This document shows, in pieces, positions 36,636 through 49,608 of a stretch of DNA of 64,000 nt. The number at the start of each line of letters is the position of its first letter. Position 1 is the stretch's first letter. The position numbers were made by a program, and so were the translations under genes. The notes under the pieces were generated by a model. That model was not told the DNA's origin. It worked only from the letters and a program-made list of their open reading frames with translations, and searched no databases. The DNA is taken from contig CAMPDV010000122.1 of the NCBI GenBank assembly GCA_946699065.1, positions 566,001 to 630,000 of the forward strand. The letters are read 5' to 3'. Source of the stretch: Loxodes magnus (Eukaryota; Ciliophora; Karyorelictea; Loxodida; Loxodidae).

Positions 36636-39600
36636 TATGGAATTACCTAAAAGTGATTAATGTAAATAATAAAATTTAAACAAGAAGGTAAAAATAGCTT
36701 TTCTATCTAATTATTGTAACTGAAGCCATTTACTTCATCATTTTTATCTCTTTTAAAAACAGAATATCAAATGAGGATTATTTTTAAGCTTAATTCTCAA
36801 TCTTTAATTATTTAAAAATTTCTCAACCCACTATTTCTTTTGCTGCTAGAATTGAACATACAATTTTAGTTTGCATCTAAAAATCTTAGTTTCCTATATT
36901 TAGCCACTAATATACTTACTTATCAATTTTAAATAATCCATTAGATACTTAATTTCAAATTTTAAGCTTCATCTTTAATTGGTCTTAAGCAATTTTAAGC
37001 TTCACTATTATTCTACAAACTTTACAAAATTATTAAACTTAACTTAGCGTAAGAATACTAATTAAAATATGAATTAATAAAAGAATAGATAGTAATAATA
37101 ATTAGAATGGCTAATAAAAATGGGTAAATGTAGTAATAAGATGTATCGCATAAATAAGGTTACTATGATGATATTATTTATAATAAGTCTATTCTTTTTT
37201 ATAGTTAAAGGAAGTTTTTGCTTTTCACAGTAAAATACCTAAAATAGAAGTAATTAAATTACTATTTCAGTTAAAAAAGTTACTTTTACAAAGGATATTA
37301 AAGAAAGCAATTCTAAGCTTCTATTACTAATATTAATTCTTTGATTTTAACTATTTCTATCAAAAGTTATTTTAGTAAAAATCTAAAAATATTAAATGAT
37401 TATTATTACAAAATATTTACTCAAGAAATAAAGTAGAAAGGTAGATGCTTAAGATTGATTGTTGAAGAGATATAAACAATAAAAGAATAACTCAAGAAAA
37501 TAACTATAGCACTTTAAATAAATCTAGCATTATTATTAATAAACTTTAATTATAAGTAAAATATTAAGATAAATGCATTAGCTAGCTAAGTATCCCTTTT
37601 CTGTTTCTAAATTAGCAATAATAAATAAACCTTCTTTTATAATTTTTAAAAGCAGTTAGCTTAATTAAGAGACTATAATAGCTCTATTTGAATTAATTTT
37701 ATAGATTTCTCGTATTGTTTAGCATATTTGATTATAATAATGAAATATATTGGAATGGCTTACCTTCAATTAAGTAATATAATATATTAATAAATTTTAA
37801 ATTATAGAAACATATTAAGATGCTGATTTACCTTTCTAATTTAATAACTAAAACTAGTTCTAGTCCTTACTTTTTATTTCTATTGAATCTATTGTTTTGA
37901 ATACTTTAAGCTTTGTTTGTTAGTTATATCATAATATTAACTATAAATTTTAAGATCACTTTAATATATTAAGTACAAACTACCTCTTGCTGATAAATTA
38001 AAAGTTATAACTCACATATAATAAGAGAATCATTACAGTATTGATAGAATAATACCTAAATCACTTAAATTAGCTGTATACTTTTCTATTTTGCTCTTTA
38101 GATAGCTTTGTTTAGTTTTACTAATAGAGACAAGTAAAGAAATATAATCTCTTTTTGTGAATAAGTTAGAACATGAAAGATATGTAGCTATAAGAATATT
38201 GGCTAGCCTATAAAGTTAGAATAATAATAAGATAATAAGTTTGGAAAATTTAAATGACTTATAACCAAATTGCATTATATCAGTAAGAGTCTTATTATAT
38301 AGTTACTTTAACTACTCTTATATCACTTTTCTTAATCTTTATCTTCTGAACTATTATTAATAAACTTTTCCAATTTAGTATGTTCTTATGCAATTAATAA
38401 CCGTAATAAATTAAATGAGACCAAGATACAATTATTAACACTAAGCTAAGACTATTAAAGATAAATATAATAAGTACAGAGTATTTCCTTTTTTATGAAG
38501 AAATATAAAGCTTTAAGTTAATCAAAATGATAGACTTAAATAATATAATTTGACTATCTTCTGCCTATTTTTTATAATAAGACTATTATCTAAAGTATTT
38601 ATTACTTATATTCAATATATTATAATTTAAGTTTAAGTGCTTTTAAAATATGAAAACTTTATTAGCTTTTAGATTAATTTAATTAAATAGCCAATTATTT
38701 CATTAAGAAGTCATGCTTTTTGAATCTAGTGGAATGGAAGCAATTTATTTTAAAGAACATAACTTAGTATAAATTGTAAATTATACCTAATCTGATTATG
38801 TATAGCTAACATTATAAATAAAGACAATTAGTATGCCTCATATAATATACCTATAACGTATTTCAATCATAATTTGATATAAAGAAATAAATAAAGCTTA
38901 TTTGATTATCTATAAAATTCTCCAAAAAATATCTTATTTATATTCTTATAATTAGCTAGATAAATCATAGAATTAGAGATTGTTATTTAAAAATTAAGAA
39001 TTTATAGTAATTAGCATAGTATTCATGTATTTGTATTAATTATCTACTTAACTCTTTAAAAATTTCTTTAATACTCTTTTGTCTTAATTAAATTTAATAT
39101 GAAGTTTCTTAATTTTATCTTCTAAAAAGTAATAAATTTTATTATTCCTATTGATGCTTAAAGAGATTTATTTTGAATGCAACTTCAGTTAGAAGTGATT
39201 TGATCTATTTGGTATTATTAATATATAGGTCTTATTATTAAATTTTATTTATAGATACACATTTAATCGATTAACTAGATTCAATCATCATATTTACTTT
39301 CTCTATTTAACTAAAATAATCTAAAGCTTTTATTTTCCTTCTTTTCTTTCATTATAATACTTTCTTTATTGTATAAAAGTATCATTATCCTAGTAAAGTT
39401 TTTAGCTTCTTCTTAAATATCTCCAAAAGATATTTTCTTGAATGAAATTTGTATTTAAACTATGTTTTAATGAGAATTTGGCTTGTTAATGATAATGATA
39501 ATTTTACTAATACTAATATTAAAGCAGTGTGATAAGCAAGTATAGGGTATACTTCTACATTTTATTTGTTATTATATTCTGGTTAAGCAGTTAATTGAGT

Positions 39601-40413
39601 ATCCAACATAGAAGATTTCAAATTTGAATAGTAGTTAATTTCTTCCTAGCGCTATTAATATTAATAGCTTCTATATATCTTAGAATATATCCTTTTTGTA
39701 TTGATAATATAAATTAAGCATAAGATGCTAGAGAAGTATTCATAATAATCATTTTAATAGCTACTTTTTAAATTAATCACTATTTTTACTTTGCTATTCA
39801 AATATTCTATATCTACAATGCTTAACATACGCTAATAGGATATTCAATTCCATTTTAGCTTACTAATAAAAAGCAAGCATATTGAATAATTCTAGCTTCC
39901 TTAAGTAATGATAGTAGGCATATGAATCAGCTTAGTCTTCTACCTAATTTAAAAATATCTATTCCTTTTCTCTATAATAGGTAAATATATTAATTATATT
40001 ATGCAAGTAGGAGTTAATATGCTAGATAGTAGCTAGTTTAGCTTTACTTAAGTGCTTCTTAACCGCTTAAGAGTTGAGATAGTTTTACTTAAGTATATAA
40101 TCTTAGCCTTAAGCAATGAATATAAACAGAGTATATAAGCTACTATAATTAGTTTATACTAAAGTACAGCTATTTAGATTACACTATATACTAAAGCATT
40201 AATCTTATAACCTTAAAGAGTTAGTAGTAAACTATAGGAAGAAGAGTAGTTAATCATAGGTAAGGCAATCCAACTAGCCATATTTATTAACAAAAGCTTA
40301 TGCATGAGATTAGGTAATAAATTCATATTTGATTAAGCAAAGTAAAAATAAAGTGATTAATTATAGTTTAAATTGATATTTAATCCCTTTTCAAATAGTC
40401 CTAATAATAACAA
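36636..40413. other. Largest spacer (3.8 kb), nothing recognised
   Basis: Uniformly AT-rich on both strands. All frames are open because there are no dedicated stops, so length alone is not evidence; no stretch has a protein-like composition, conserved motif, tRNA-like cloverleaf or sizeable repeat that could be seen by eye. Confidence 0.5.
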
Positions 40414-40884
40414 ATGAAAGAACTACAGGAGTTTCAAGAAGAATGGTCATATGAAGAGGATATCTTCATCATGGATAAAATGAAGCTTAATAACTTCTAC
40501 TATAAGTGGACTAAGATTGCTAGGCATCTAAACAAGCAATTTTACAAAGGTGAAATAGTAAAATCTGATAAGTAGATAAAGCGAAGATGGTTGTATGTTC
40601 TATAATCTTTGATTAGTAATGAATGAAGCAGAGATTAAGCAATATAGTTTGTTAAGATTTGCCAAAAATATCTTCATTCAAGTAGAAGATTTTGAAACAA
40701 ACTAAAAAAGGAATTTCCACCTTATAATTTCAAAATGCTAAAATTCAAATACAAGTAATATTAATCAATGAAAGAACCTAACTTCATACTAAGTCACAAG
40801 ACTATTCAAGTTAAAAAAATTATAAATTTAGGATTAATAGATTGTGTAAGTCTACTTTCAAACTAGTTGGAAAGTTTCTCTTGA
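40414..40884 (+). CDS. Small Myb/SANT-like DNA-binding protein
   Basis: 156 residues. Residues ~11-62 fit a Myb-like repeat: EEWSYEEDIFIMDKMK, NNFYYKWTKIARHLNKQF, then SDKQIKRRWLYVL, with the W..EED, W..IA..L and IKRRW positions all present. A second weaker three-helix segment follows (EWSRDQAIQFVKICQKY, RRFWNKLKKEFPPYNF, MLKFKYKQY), giving an R2R3-like layout. It is likely nuclear and DNA-binding, though such domains can also bind histone tails. Two Trp of the second segment are TGA and all those of the first are TGG. Stop TGA at 40882. The last 35 residues are less protein-like. Confidence 0.72.
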
Positions 40885-41780
40885 CATTTTGAATTTATTA
40901 TTAAATTTAAAACTTAAAGCAGAACTCTTTATGTTATAACTTTTCTATTGTGACATCAATTTAAACCATAAGAAGTAAATAAGCAAATTATATCTTTTAT
41001 TGAGGTAGAAAGTGTAGAAGAGATTTAAATGACTAAGGCTAAAACTAATAAGGCTGTTATATGCCCTAAATATTAAAGCTGTGTCATATTTTGCAAGTTA
41101 ACACAAAAATCTTTTAATACTTGATAGTTTTCTTAAATATAAATTAGTTTCATTGCTTTTATAACAGTTTAAAGCATAAGAGATCACAGTCTTAGGAAAA
41201 TAATAAAGGATATGACTATTTAAATAGCATGCTTGTAGTTTGGTATTAAGGGTTATTTAATATAGTTTTATATGGAGTAACTAAATGATTGATTTAATAA
41301 CTTAAATACTATGTTTAAATTGCTTAGATTAGAAACTACTGTATATTATAATCAAATTAAGTAAGAATTTAAATCTACCACTCTAAAGATAAGCCATGCA
41401 TCTGTTCTGATTGCTTATTTATCAAGTAGTGCTTTATTCTAGTGTATTAGGAAAAGTTAAGTTAACGCTTTTAATTGAGATATATAAGCTGCCTCACTCA
41501 AGTTCTTAATATTAAACTATTGATTGCAAGTAATTATAATATAAATTAGTCTGAATAAGCATAATTACAGATCATAAATAGCAGCAGACTCTTAATTTGA
41601 ATCTAAATATTAAAGGAATTAGCACTCTTAATATTAGCAGGAAAGGATAAATTAAATGTGCTATGCAATTATTTAATATTAGAATTAATATCTATAGAGT
41701 TTAAAGCAATATCGCTAAAGTCTCTAAGAGAAATAAATAAAGTAATTTAAATAAAAAGTGTATGAGTTATAATTAATAAG
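40885..41780. other. Intergenic spacer, nothing recognised
   Basis: About 900 bp, AT-rich. Confidence 0.5.
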
Positions 41781-44700
41781 ATGAATGAATCTATGGAAGA
41801 TATTTCTATTGAAATTTAAGATCATACTAAAAATTAAATTGGAGTAATCAAATAACCTTATGCTTCTATCACTAATAGCTCTTTTTCTTCTCAAGGCTTT
41901 GCTTAAAAAAGATATAAAAGCTAAAAGAAAGAAAAATCTTCTTAGTATATACCTGATTTACCTGTTAAAATAGAGGAAAATAGGAATTTTCGTTCTCCTT
42001 AGGTTAAAAAAAATGAAAATCTAAAAGATCTAGAAATGAAATCTAGCACTGTATTGACTAAGTAGTAAGTTATGAAAGATAAATAATATTAAAATGAGCA
42101 TATTAACTTTTTACCTTTATAAATGCAACCTAAAGAAATGATGATTAATGAAAATTACTTTATGAAATCTGGATCTTAAGGAGTGTAATAAACAACAGAT
42201 TCTAGCTCTTCTTCAGCTATAAATGAGTCTACATAAGTAAAACAAATAATGGATATAATAGATCAATTGGAAAGATTTTTAGGAAATTCCTCTTCTCAAA
42301 GTCCAAATAAAAAATATAAAATGCCAACTAATAAAAATGACCCATCAGAGTTAAATAGATTGAGATTAATAAAAAAGAAGGCAACTCTTTTTAGTAAGAT
42401 AAAGGAAAATCTAATTGAACTAAGCAAACATATGCAAGGTTTGAATACTAAAGAACATGAAATTGCAAAATAAGAAAGAGCAATGCAAAAGAAATTATAC
42501 TAATTATTAAGAAAAGAACAGAAGTTACAAACAGCAGAGGGAAAAGAATTTCTTAGCAGCGATCCCTTGCACTAACTATTTAACAGACTAGAAAGATCTA
42601 AAGAAATATTTAACGAAAATCTCAGAAAATTTAACAAAGACGTTTAAAAATTGTAAAAGAAGGAGAAATAGTTACTTGATTTGCAGAAGTAAATAAAGGA
42701 TAAAAAGAATGATTAGTAATAATGTACCTAGTGTTTATGTCATTTAGATTGCCACTAGTTATAGCATAACGCAGACTTAATAAATCAATAGAATATTAAC
42801 TAAAACACTGTTAATTAATTCTAGTCAAACGATTTAAAGGAACTTGATTAACTTCTTGATCAAAGTTCTTTTATTAGCAATGCCCCTGCATATGAATTTT
42901 GCCAAGAATCTAGTGAATTTAAATAAAATAATGCTTAAATTTCTCTTAAGTTGCTAAGTACTCCATAAATTTAAGATAAGCCTACATAGCAATCTCAAGA
43001 TTTTTATGAATTAGATGAAACTAAGCAAGAGTTACTATAGCAGCTACATGCCATAGAACTAAAAGAGCAGTAAATATCTAAATAAAAGGAAGTTTTACTT
43101 TAGCTTTAAAACTAAAAGAAAACTAAAAATTTAAACTTGCCAAGATAGCAAGTTGTGCGTAAAGAGATCTAAAAGCAAGAAATTTAGAAATAGATAAAAA
43201 AACCTTAAAGTATTAAGAGATAGCTTTATCTGTAAGAAGATTAAGCAGACTTAATGGATTAAGATTTATAGCCTACTGAGTAATTAAGAGATCAAAATGA
43301 GAACGCTAAAACGGAGCGCCATGTTCGAATATTATTTTCTCCTTTAACAACCAAAAGTTCCCAATCACAAGCATAAATTGACTCTATCGATCTTATGTCA
43401 CCTCAGCACATTAACAAAAAGCGTTTTTAGTTTCTTTAAAAGAAAAATAAAACAGATCAAATTTAAGATTTTTAAAAATCTAAAGAAAAGTTTATTAACG
43501 ACAAGCAAAATAAACTAAAGAAGGCTAAAGCAAATTTAGAAAATGCTTATGCCAAGTTGAGAACTAGAAGTCATTCCTTTGAACGATTGAAAGAAACAAT
43601 TAAAAGTAAAATGCTATAATCGCCTAGAAAGTTGATGTAGACTAGTGTATAAGAATCCTTCAAAAAAAAATTGAGTGCCAGTGCGAACAAACTCTATGAC
43701 TTTGATGAAGATGATATAGTAGAGATGAAAAGTATAAGAATTCCCAATAAAAAGCCTATCAGTTAAAAATAAAACATACAAATATCAATATAAGAAAGGA
43801 ATCTAAATCAAGTTAAAATGGCTAAGGCTTTTGTAAAGTAAGTGATAAATAAATCAAAGTAAAAAAACTTTATAAACTTTATATTTATACAAATAGCAAA
43901 TCAAATAGAAAACGGAAATAAACTTATTGATAATAAAATGATAGACCTACAATAAAAGCTTTAGAAAGTAAATTAGTAAATTAAAAGTCTGTAACTTAAA
44001 GAATCAATAGAAAATACAAATACGGTTTATAATTATAAGAAATATGCTTTTGAAAAGCTAAAAATTTATAAATTTAAAAGAGATTAAGAAATAAAATTAT
44101 AATAAACAGAAAAAAAAATGTTTCAATTAAGCAAATCACCTTAAGCAAAAAGATCCTAATCTCAAACTAGATTTTAAAATGTAACTCGTTCCTAAGAAAT
44201 AAATAAAAATTGCATTGGAATGCAATAGGACAATAAAGTTCGTCTAACTTTATATCTTCAGTCGTCTTTAATAAATAATGAAGGCAATAATGGCAAACTA
44301 CAAAGCTAGAATATTAATTAAGAAGAAAAATTAGAGCTTTATGAATCAGTATGTCAGTCTTAGTAAATAAGTTTAGAATAAACACTTAAATTATATGAAC
44401 GTAAGCTAAATAAATTATAATCTTAGCTAAGTTCTCGTGAAATAAACCTAGAACTTAGAAAAAAAGAATTACAAAATTAAACCATTCAAAATAAGCAAGG
44501 AATTCAATAATAAACTAACTTTTTAGCTGCATAAAAAGAGAGTTTTATTCTTTAGCAATCAGAGATAGAAAATTTACATGAAGTATTAGAAAAATCTGGA
44601 AAGCAAATGAAAGAATAGAGAAATACTTAAGAAGCTAAGGATCTGCATTTGAAAGAAAAAGAACTAGCTATTTAAACTAGAGAATAATAGCTGCAAAAAT

Positions 44701-45467
44701 AAAGCTAAGATCTTTAAAGTGAGATTGATAAATACTAGTAAATAAATTAAGAAAATAACTTAAAGAAGCAAAAAATGCAAATTTAAGAAGATATAGTTCA
44801 GAAGCAGATTTAAGACTTAGTTGGTAAAAGCTAAAATCTAGATTATGAAATTATTTAACTAGAAAAGAAAAAATAGCAACTTCAATCATAGTAATCTCAA
44901 GTTGAACAGCAAATTACTTAGCAAAGTAAGTTGAGTACACAAGAAGAAAAAAAGTTAGAAGAGTTTGAATAGCAGTTAATATAGCAGGAGAAGGAGTTAA
45001 ATAAACGTTTTATTTAGCTAAGCAATTTGGAGTAAGCAGTGCAGCAAAAAGATGGATTATTTAAACAATAATTTGCTGCGATAGAAAAGAAAAAAACAGA
45101 GTTACTGCATTAAGAAACGATTTGTGAATAAAAGGCAAAGGCATTAGCATTGAAAGAAAGAAAACTAAACAAATAAATGTCGATAAGTATGTCCCGAGAT
45201 TTTTCTTCTAAACCTCTAAATTAAGAAGTGACTAATTCAACTTAAGCGTTTAATATAAAGTAGTGAGATTCTTCTGAAAACTTATCACAAGCTTTAGATT
45301 CAAAATCTTAAATTGCCTCATTAAATTCTTCTTTCGTTGAAGATAATTAAACAACTAATTGCTAGTAAAGCGAAAATATAGACTTTGAATCTTCAGCTAA
45401 AAAGATGATAGACAAAGGATTTAAGTAAAATATAGAAGAGAAAAATTAAAGAAAACAGGAAAATTGA
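41781..45467 (+). CDS. Large Gln-rich coiled-coil protein
   Basis: 1228 residues in one uninterrupted frame, with over 200 TAA/TAG codons read as Gln and a single interior TGA (near 45263) read as Trp. N-terminal ~130 residues are Ser/Pro-containing and disordered-looking. Coiled coil (~175-305) is followed by a cysteine/histidine cluster QCTQCLCHLDCHQLQHN (~313-330) that could bind zinc. A basic middle (PRKLMQTSVQESFKKKLS, about residue 615) and then almost continuous coiled coil from ~700 to ~1130 follow (KEKELAIQTREQQLQKQ, EIIQLEKKKQQL). It is probably a structural component of the cytoskeleton, basal body or cell cortex; no family can be named. Stop TGA at 45465, with another TGA two codons on. 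Confidence 0.82.
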
Positions 45468-45823
45468 TATTGATATACAGATGTTAAATTATAATAAGTT
45501 AATAACTATTAAACTTATTAATAAATCAATAATCGAATCAATTAGCTTCCTATATTTTATGAGATATATAATTCCTAAGTTACAACTTTCTATTTTTCAC
45601 TAATTGATTCTCAAACAAAAAGCCAATCTAGCATTTTCTCTCTTTTTACTTTAGTCTTTTATAAGAATTTTATATACTATGTCTAATGCACTTTTGTTCT
45701 ATTATAATAGTTAATTACCTTTTTTCAAAGTTTTAGGTAAAGGTAGATGTAAAGGTATAATAAAATAATGAAAATAAAATAGATAATTAATTAATAGTTA
45801 ATAGTTATAAAATTAAATAAGGG

Positions 45824-47398
45824 ATGCAAGAAGAGGGAGATATATAGGAAGACTATAATACTAATGAACTCAAATAACACTTAGAAAGTTTGTAGATGGA
45901 GTTTCAGAATTCTTATACTTAGAGAAGATCTTAAGAGTTTAATAATCCAAAAGAAGAACTTGTTAATGTCATTTAAGAATTAACTCAAAGAGAATAAACT
46001 TGTATGGCTGTTGCTGGTATTGCTCTGTATTTAATAGATAAGAATGAAGGATTGTTGGATTAATATCATAATTTAGAGGATAAAAATAGGTAAATTTAAG
46101 CTTAGCTAGATGATAAGTTGGACTTGCTGGGGGATTTTTAGTAAAAACTAGCATAAAAAACTAGAAAAAAAACTATGTTGAAAAGTGAACTCGATGATAG
46201 GGAGTCTAGACTAAAGGAATACTAAGATTGTATTGAAGAACTAAAATAGGAACATGAAAATTTATATAGCTAATTCGTTCAAATTCAAAATGAGAAAGAT
46301 CAAAAGAAAAAAAACTAGCCAAGAACTTCTATTCTATTATTACAATAAACCTAACTTATTGATATAAAAAAAGAACTAGAATAGCAAATTTCAAGCTTAC
46401 AAAAAGAAGTTCAATAATTAGAAAAAAAGTTGAAAGAAACTAAGAAACTTGAAAATTAGTGGCAATAATAGGCAATAAAAAGTCAAGAAGAAAATACTCA
46501 ATTGAAAGAAAAATTGTAGGAATATTATAAAAAATTGTAAACAATTGAAGAAGAAAACTAATCATTATTATGCTAAACTGATGATTTGATCAGAGATAAA
46601 GAAAAACTTTAACAGGAAAGAATTAATGCATAATAGCAGCTAGACATTGAATTAAAAAGAAGAAAAAGTACTACTGAACTTATGCTTTAACAAGCAAGTT
46701 TTGGTAATCGAAGAGAATCGGTTAGTGATTTTGAACCTCAAGATCAACATAGAAGTAATTCTCTTTTTGATGAAATGAGCGAGTAGTAAATACATCGAGG
46801 AAGCATAATGAATAATTTAAAATTAACGTCAATAGCAGAACTTTAAGAGGAAAACAATTACTATTCACCAAATGAAACTCCTAAAGCTAAAAAAGAAGAA
46901 ATTTAAACCTTTGATGAAATTATACCTAAAATTAAACCTAATCTTTAGATAAAAGTGATAGAAATTCTTCATTTTATGGATGGTTAAGTTCATAGCATTC
47001 TACCTGATAGAAGAAAACGTGGGAAGACGAGATAATTTATAAAACCAAGAAAACCTCCTTTAGAAGAATATTTTCATCTTCTATCTTAAGCAGTAAAGAT
47101 GAATAGTCCATATATGGATACAATTTGTTCAATTAACAATGATTTAATGTATTTTTAATGCATATAGCAAGGAATCCCTTTTTAAAACGTAAGCTTATTT
47201 CAATTTTAGTGGTTATAATGAATAGAAAAATACCTTAATAAGAAATATATGGACTAGTACTATGGTCTTGAAGCTTCAAAATAGAGAAGACAAAGCAAGA
47301 TGTTAAATAAGAGAATGAGTATACTGCAACAAAAAGCGTAATTTATTTTAACTTTCTATTTAGGTGATAATGAACTAATTTAGAGACACTTCTTTTGA
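45824..47398 (+). CDS. Coiled-coil protein with CC1-box-like motif (dynein-adaptor-like)
   Basis: 524 residues. Near the N-terminus ELTQREQTCMAVAGIALYLI, continuing DKNEGLLDQ (~52-80), matches the CC1-box pattern (A.x.G..L....N) shared by BICD, Spindly and HAP1/TRAK adaptors, where it binds dynein light intermediate chain; as in those proteins it begins a long coiled coil (~80-290). A Ser-rich linker and a globular-looking C-terminal part (IKPNLQIKVIEILHFMDGQV, FHLLSQAVKMNSPYM, NVSLFQFQWLQWIEKYLNKK) could bind cargo. TGA at 47219 encodes Trp in FQWLQWIEKY. The first TGA that could stop is 47396, 59 codons later. Dynein-adaptor function is inferred from motif and layout only. Confidence 0.7.
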
Positions 47399-47701
47399 TT
47401 AATTTTGAGATATCTAATATGGCTTAAATTCAATTGTCTGTAAAATTTTTCTATTATTTTTGAAGGTAATCATTACGATAAGAAATTTGATTTACATTAG
47501 CAAAGGTAATTAAAATTAACTTTTAATTTCATATTATCATTTCATTTATATAGTTATAGAATTATTAATTTAGCTACTCTTTACTTATAATTCTACTTTT
47601 AATTCTTAAAACTGCAAGATATAAAAAGTTTTAATTAAACTAAATAGTTAAGCTAATATTTTAAAAATTTAACTTAAAATGGAAATTTTAGAATTTTTCT
47701 T

Positions 47702-49608
47702 TTAAGGATTTTGCTCTTCCGTTATTAAATTACCTTTAAGAAGTAACATATCAGCAGTATTAACTTCTAGAATTTTGTTTTCATCAGTTGTAGGAGAAGT
47801 GTAAGTATGGTCTAAACTACAGCATTACTTATTTTTACATAAAATATTATCTCAACAAGAATTCTGAATTATTTCATGACTATCTTATTCAACTATTTAA
47901 TGGCATTCTTCTGATGAAATAACTCTCTCTTAGTGTATAATTTATTTAATTTCTTCACTTATACTTTAGTAACTTGTTTCATCTAAAAACATACTTGGAG
48001 TATCTGACATTTGACTTTATATTGTAGATCTTCTATTTTTGTATGAATTACTTTAGCTTTTATTTGGTAAATCTCTTACTGGCTTATTTCCTTTCCTTGT
48101 ATATCTTTCATGAGTTGTTATATCATAACAAATATTTCCAGCGTGGATTATTAATAAAGACAAAAGGGAAAGTCAAATTACAAAGCCAATTACCATATTA
48201 GTTATAACGAAAAAGTTTTTAAGAATTATAATTCTTAAATATGCCTAATCAAAATCCAATATCTTTATTATATCTACATAGTTAATACTTACTTAAAATA
48301 GAAATCAATAAGCTTCAAAGACAGTCTAAAAACATAAAAATCAAAAATCCAATAAAAGGGCAATAGTTTTTTTACCCTACGCAGTTAAAAATAAATGGAC
48401 AATGATGGTCAAATTTACGCACGCATTTGTTGCATATGTTGCAATGTCTAGCTCTGTGAGGTCTTCTAGCGATACATATTGGACATACAAATTCTGGATT
48501 ATATTTTTCTAGTAGCTTTAATAAAGTAACATCTTTCTAAATTTTTATATATCCTGGATTTTTACATTCACATATTATAAGCAAAATTACTGTACATAAG
48601 CTTAGAATGCACTCTATTGATACATAAATTAAAACATCCCGACCGCTCTTTAATGGAATAATAAACAGGAAATGAACTACAGATCTGAAAATTATGCTAA
48701 ACCAAACAAAATAAAGTCCTTTTTTAGATGATTTTATAGGCTTGAGAGGCACTTTGCAAGGATTGAATTCTTCTAAGCAATCATCTTTATCTTATAATAT
48801 GCTTTTAAAGTCTTCATTCTTTAATGATTCAGCAATATCTCATGCTATCTAGTTTTAATTATTTTTCATCATTCTGTTTGCACCTCTTAATAATAATGCT
48901 CTCATTATTCTTATATTTTATGCAAAAATTGCGAAATGTAGAGGTGTATTTCCTTCCTCATCCTAGATATCTATATTACCGTATCGAGGAATTAATATTA
49001 AACAATTTGTTTCTTAAGACTATTTTGCTGCTATATGGAGTGCAGTTCTACCTTATTTATCTTTACAGTCTAAAATATTATCATCTTTGTCATGAGTATG
49101 AGTAAGTTTTCTTTACTCAGCATCTAAAATTAAACTTATTAGAATATAATGTCCGTTCATAGCACTGAGGTGCAAAGGAGTATATCCTTGCATATCTCGC
49201 GTATATATACTAATCCCTATTTCAATAAACTACTTCATTAATTATTTTCTATCATGCTCAGCAGCGATATGCACAGGGCTTCTTTTATCCTTATAACTAA
49301 CTCATTACAATGATTTCTAAAATATTAGCTTTGCTTTTTCAATGTCTTTCTAGAACTTGTTATTCTAAAATTAAACGTTACATAAAAGTCAAAAAGTTCT
49401 CTAAAAAATTCAATTTATACAGAGTCAGATGCTGGAGTGTATGCTATTTCATGAAGTACTAATTTTTATAATACTTACAGTTATAACCTTAAAAATCTGC
49501 AACGCTGATTGGATCTGAATCTTTAGATTAGCTCAATAAAGCTCGGAATTCTAGAAGTCTTCCATATCTTATTGCTTTTCTCAATTTATCTTACATTTGG
49601 CAATCCAT
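47702..49608 (-). CDS. Ankyrin-repeat DHHC palmitoyltransferase (HIP14/ZDHHC17-like)
   Basis: 616 residues after removal of three introns (49459-49478, 49365-49381, 48274-48292). About six ankyrin repeats cover ~30-250 (FQGYNLLHEIA, KRSPVHIAAEHDR, MQGYTPLHLSAMNGH, KQGRTALHIAAK, EEGNTPLHFAI). Two helices (~285-340) end in NPGYIKI. The Cys-rich domain CPICIARRPHRARHCNIC, CVRKFDHHC (388-391) is complete, followed by PFIFNCVGQKNY, two more helices, and the TTHE version of the family's TTxE motif (~479). It should S-acylate proteins recruited by the ankyrin repeats, in Golgi or vesicle membranes. The tail is hydrophilic. The TAA at 47702 is taken as stop (the three introns and this stop give a whole number of codons); the next in-frame TGA is at 47537. 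Trp is TGA at several sites. Confidence 0.9.
48274..48292 (-). other. 19-nt intron
   Basis: On the minus strand: GTAAGTATTAACTATGTAG. Removal joins the third membrane helix (LWSLLISIL) to NIIKILDFDQAYLR and the fourth helix with the TTHE motif. Confidence 0.9.
49365..49381 (-). other. 17-nt intron
   Basis: On the minus strand: GTAACGTTTAATTTTAG. Removal joins FRELFDFY to NNKFQKDIEKAK inside the ankyrin region. Confidence 0.88.
49459..49478 (-). other. 20-nt intron
   Basis: On the minus strand: GTAAGTATTATAAAAATTAG. Removal gives DFQGYNLLHEIAYTP, a typical ankyrin start. Confidence 0.9.

Noticed and set aside
48537-48752. Separate 71-aa membrane protein on the minus strand
   Set aside because: It is the segment between the ankyrin repeats and the DHHC domain of one gene, bounded only by a TAG that is read as Gln.
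49290-49308. GTAATGAGTTAGTTATAAG on the minus strand as a 19-nt intron in the ankyrin gene
   Set aside because: It seemed to fix the frame at first, but once the 17-nt and 20-nt introns upstream are removed this segment is coding (SLQWVSYKDKRSPV) in the correct ankyrin frame.
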